Assembly: GCA_964520425.1 (NCBI GenBank)
Contig: CAZFMX010000065.1
Coordinates: 1 to 18,733 of the forward strand
DNA: 18,733 bases
Source: JAFGFY01 sp964520425
Lineage (GTDB): Bacteria > Desulfobacterota > DSM-4660 > Desulfatiglandales > HGW-15
Direction: 5' to 3'
A model generated the notes under the pieces. The model had not been told where the DNA came from. It ran no database searches and was given only the letters and a program-made list of their open reading frames with translations. Positions 16,626 to 18,733 of the stretch are shown here, one piece after another. The stretch's first letter is position 1; the number at the start of each line of letters is the position of its first letter. A program made the position numbers and the translations under genes.

Positions 16626-16865
16626 AACTTTTCCTCTTTTCTTTGAAACACTTGTTTTTTGTTTGACGGCCGGACAAATCTACCTTTTTTTCTCGTCATT
16701 TTCCAGGTATTTATCGCATCCCCACTTGTGTGACAACCACAGGAAGGGAGGTCTAGTACGTAAAGCAGACCGGTACAGTTCAAACTTTGAATACTTTATC
16801 CTGTAATCCATCCTCTTCAGTTCGAACCTGAGTTGAAAAAAAACGATACATGATTTGTCGTCTAT

Positions 16866-16900
16866 TGTCGTGTCTCAGAATGAACTTGAAAATGCACAGC
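16866..16900 (+). repeat. 35-bp direct repeat, copy 1
   Basis: Begins TGTCGTGTCTCAGAAT and ends AAATGCACAGC. It matches 18624-18658 at 34 of 35 positions in the same orientation. The TGT start and sharp loss of similarity at both ends are reminiscent of an insertion-sequence terminus, but I cannot name a family. Confidence 0.85.
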
Positions 16901-17014
16901 TCGCCCCATTAAATCCCCCAAAGAGGACAACTCCAATGGACAGGCTAAAGGAATGCCCGTCGCTGTGGATACATTGTTCGTGGGGCTGCTTCATAATATG
17001 CAAAATTATGGTGT

Positions 17015-17052
17015 CCTTTGACGTTGCTCAGGACCGTGAGCCTGTCGAACGG
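17015..17052. repeat. Extragenic imperfect palindrome
   Basis: CCTTTGACG-TTGCTCA and TGAGCCTGTCGAACGG are nearly complementary around a GGACCG centre. The right arm (TGAGCCTGTCGAAC) resembles a widespread class of extragenic palindromes in proteobacterial genomes. It sits upstream of the dehydrogenase promoter. Confidence 0.55.
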
Positions 17053-17225
17053 CCATTCCACGACCTCTGGATAGATGGTGGTGAAACTGAAAAGAGACCC
17101 CCATACTCCCACATAGAACCGGATAACCGGATAAAATGATGGAAGGTATTTCTGGGACACGACATTAGGGTGCCACTCACAAGAAACCATTCTTGGTTTC
17201 CAAAAACCATCCAAAATATGATCCA

Positions 17226-17255
17226 TTGACAAGAATAGATGGCTGGACATATAAT
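17226..17255 (+). promoter_or_regulatory. Strong sigma70 promoter of the dehydrogenase gene
   Basis: Both hexamers match the consensus exactly: TTGACA (17226-17231) and TATAAT (17250-17255), with an 18-bp spacer. Transcription would start near 17262, giving a leader of about 110 nt before 17371. Confidence 0.75.
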
Positions 17256-17299
17256 GCGCCCATTTTATGTGTGGTTTGAATGAGTTAGAATTTGATCAT

Positions 17300-17383
17300 A
17301 TGAAAGCATACAGAACAAACACTTTGCGTCCGATTCAGGAGCCTTTAAGATTGAGAGGCCTTACACTCCTATGGATGATATGA
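17300..17383 (+). CDS. Possible 27-residue leader peptide
   Basis: A small ORF (MKAYRTNTLRPIQEPLRLRG and seven more residues) lies in the leader of the dehydrogenase mRNA. Its TGA overlaps the ATG at 17380, an in-frame alternative start of the dehydrogenase, as ATGA. That suggests translational coupling. It has no clear ribosome binding site and may be chance. Confidence 0.2.
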   Translation: MKAYRTNTLRPIQEPLRLRGLTLLWMI

Positions 17384-18597
17384 CTCATTTCCTGAAGATT
17401 GGAAATCAACTTCTCAGCATTGTGAGTCGAGGGTCCAATATTCTGGGGTATCTGGTCATTGATTCACTGGTGGCCGGCAGGTCATGCGGCGGCCTGCGCC
17501 TCTTGCCCGATATCGACGAATGGGAAATGAGACAATTGGCAAGGGCTATGACCCTGAAGTACGGCTTTCTCGGGCTTCCTCAGGGCGGAGCAAAGGCAGG
17601 TGTGTGCGGGGATCCCGAAGGACCTTTGACTGAGCGACGAAAGAGCCTTATGGAGTTTGGCGAAGCCATCGCACCGTTACTTCAAAACCGTATCTATGTC
17701 CCCGGTACGGATATGGGGACAGATATCGACGATATCCGATATATGCTCAAGGGAGTAGGTGTACCAGTCAAATATCGAGAACTTCGCAAAAACGATTCAG
17801 GTTATTATACCGCCGTATCTGTTTTTACGAGTGTTAAACAGGCCGTGCGTCATTTAAAGAAAAAGCTTTCAGAGTGTACTGTCGCGATTGAAGGGTTTGG
17901 AAAAGTGGGTAGCGCACTGGCAGTGTTGTTCCAGGATATTAATGTCAGGGTCGTTGCAGTCTCCACCTCCAAAGGGGCAATCTATAATCCCCACGGTCTT
18001 GATATCAAAGTGTTAAAGGAACTGACAGCCAAGGCAGGAAGCCAAGCTGTGAATCTCTACGGGAAAGCCAAACATATTGAACCTAAAAAGCTATTGGAGC
18101 TTCCTGTTGACATCCTCTGTCCATGTGCCCGTCACGATAGCGTAAATGAAGAAAACGCGAATCTCATTTCAGCCCATATCATTTGCTCTGGTGCAAACAA
18201 TCCCGTGACGCCTAAGGCAGAGGTTGTATTGTCTAACAAAGGGGTGCTATGCCTGCCTGACTTTGTCACGAATTGTGGTGGTGTCTTGGGCGGAACCATG
18301 GAATTTGCATCTGTTAAGAAAAACAAAATCGCTACGTTTATCGATGGAAACTTGGGTCCACCCGTCGCCCGTCTGTTAGAGAAGGCTGAGTCTCAAAACC
18401 TTCACCCTCGAGTAATCGCGACACGCCTGTCATTGAAGCGCTCTGAGGAATTACGTAGAAGGGCTGCCAGACCTACTCCATTGGACAAATTGTTTCCACT
18501 CATATTGAGTCTATATCGCAGTGGTCTTATTCCCGGACCGATAGTCGCTCATTTTTCGTTGTCTTACTTCAGGAATCTGCTGACTCTCGACATTTGA
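17371..18597 (+). CDS. Glu/Leu/Phe/Val dehydrogenase family protein
   Basis: 408 residues, the size of glutamate and leucine dehydrogenases, which interconvert an amino acid and a 2-oxo acid with NAD(P). Visible motifs: GGLRLLPD at 40-47, MTLK with Lys63, LPQGGAKAG with Lys75, PGTDMGTD with Asp114, the Rossmann motif GFGKVGS at 175-181, NNPVTPKAE and LPDFVTNCGGV near the C-terminal third. The substrate lysines and catalytic aspartate are kept, but the usual APD-x-GT motif is replaced by GTDMGT and AKGG by AKAG, so this is a divergent branch and the amino acid cannot be assigned. ATG at 17371 has GAGAGG 12 nt upstream. ATG at 17380 is an alternative. It has its own consensus promoter and is flanked by 35-bp direct repeats. 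It is not obviously linked to the catabolic block. Confidence 0.85.
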   Translation: MDDMTHFLKIGNQLLSIVSRGSNILGYLVIDSLVAGRSCGGLRLLPDIDEWEMRQLARAMTLKYGFLGLPQGGAKAGVCGDPEGPLTERRKSLMEFGEAIAPLLQNRIYVPGTDMGTDIDDIRYMLKGVGVPVKYRELRKNDSGYYTAVSVFTSVKQAVRHLKKKLSECTVAIEGFGKVGSALAVLFQDINVRVVAVSTSKGAIYNPHGLDIKVLKELTAKAGSQAVNLYGKAKHIEPKKLLELPVDILCPCARHDSVNEENANLISAHIICSGANNPVTPKAEVVLSNKGVLCLPDFVTNCGGVLGGTMEFASVKKNKIATFIDGNLGPPVARLLEKAESQNLHPRVIATRLSLKRSEELRRRAARPTPLDKLFPLILSLYRSGLIPGPIVAHFSLSYFRNLLTLDI

Positions 18598-18623
18598 GCC
18601 TTCCCTCCTTCTCAAGGACCTAA

Positions 18624-18658
18624 TGTCGTGTCTCAGAATTAACTTGAAAATGCACAGC
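18624..18658 (+). repeat. 35-bp direct repeat, copy 2
   Basis: The same sequence as 16866-16900 with one change (G to T at position 17 of the repeat). It starts 26 bp after the dehydrogenase stop codon, so the two copies bracket that gene and its promoter. Confidence 0.85.
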
Positions 18659-18661
18659 GAG

Positions 18662-18693
18662 CGCTAATCCCGTAGCTTGCTGCGGGGTTAGCG
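18662..18693. repeat. 14-bp-stem extragenic palindrome
   Basis: CGCTAATCCCGTAG and TGCGGGGTTAGCG pair, with a few G-U pairs, around the loop CTTG. No T run follows, so I regard it as an extragenic palindrome (a CCCGCAGCAAGCTGCGGGG-like core) rather than a canonical terminator, though it could stabilise or end the dehydrogenase mRNA. Confidence 0.6.
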
Positions 18694-18733
18694 AGCGAAT
18701 TACAATAAATACTTCCTTACATTTGGGAGATTC

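Larger units (their letters stand above)
16626..17370. other. 745-bp intergenic region with repeats and a divergent promoter
   Basis: This gap separates the minus-strand transport block from the dehydrogenase gene. It holds the first copy of a 35-bp direct repeat (16866-16900), an imperfect palindrome (17015-17052) and a strong plus-strand promoter (17226-17255). ORFs on either strand here, including one at 16945-17250 minus, show no recognisable domain and no ribosome site, so I leave them out. They could be remnants of a decayed gene. Confidence 0.6.

Noticed and set aside
16740..16780. Possible promoter of TRAP system 2 (TTGTCA with a downstream TAAATA on the minus strand)
   Set aside because: The -10 candidate matches the consensus at only three positions, too weak to report.
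16945..17250. 101-codon minus-strand ORF in the intergenic region
   Set aside because: No domain recognised, overlaps a palindrome and a consensus promoter, and has no ribosome binding site.

Overview
The window looks like chromosome from an anaerobic deltaproteobacterium (Desulfobacterota, probably a sulfate reducer or syntroph). I infer this from two complete DctPQM-type TRAP transporters, a probable UGA-decoding selenoprotein, moderate base composition, and extragenic palindromes of a kind I associate with that group. No rRNA, intact tRNA, CRISPR array or transposase gene is visible.

Layout. Positions 1-463 are AT-rich and hold no supported gene, but carry a short sequence resembling the 3' end of a tRNA, selC-like. 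radA (540-1892, +) has its own promoter and a strong terminator. Facing it is a 583-codon minus-strand gene (2060-3811) with one in-frame TGA. I read it as a UGSC-family lipoprotein with selenocysteine in a U-H-G-C motif. Its upstream region has back-to-back candidate promoters and a 166-bp miniature element with perfect 19-bp terminal inverted repeats, then a plus-strand gene for a probable TIGR04076-like protein (4393-5052).

Positions 5096-16625 form one long minus-strand block of ten genes. In transcription order these are TRAP system 2 (DctP, DctQ, DctM), TRAP system 1 (DctP, DctQ, DctM), an MFS permease, a type-B carboxylesterase, a LigW-like metal-dependent decarboxylase of the amidohydrolase superfamily, and an aromatic-acid-type MFS permease. 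Together they suggest uptake of organic acids or esters, ester cleavage in the cytoplasm, and non-oxidative decarboxylation of a hydroxylated aromatic acid. The substrate cannot be read from sequence.

The right end has a 745-bp non-coding stretch, then a Glu/Leu/Phe/Val-dehydrogenase family gene (17371-18597, +) behind a promoter with perfect consensus hexamers. This gene sits between two 35-bp direct repeats (34/35 identical), suggesting a cassette or the scar of a mobile element.

The most notable item is the probable selenoprotein. Automated gene calling would split it into a short lipoprotein fragment and a GTG-started ORF.
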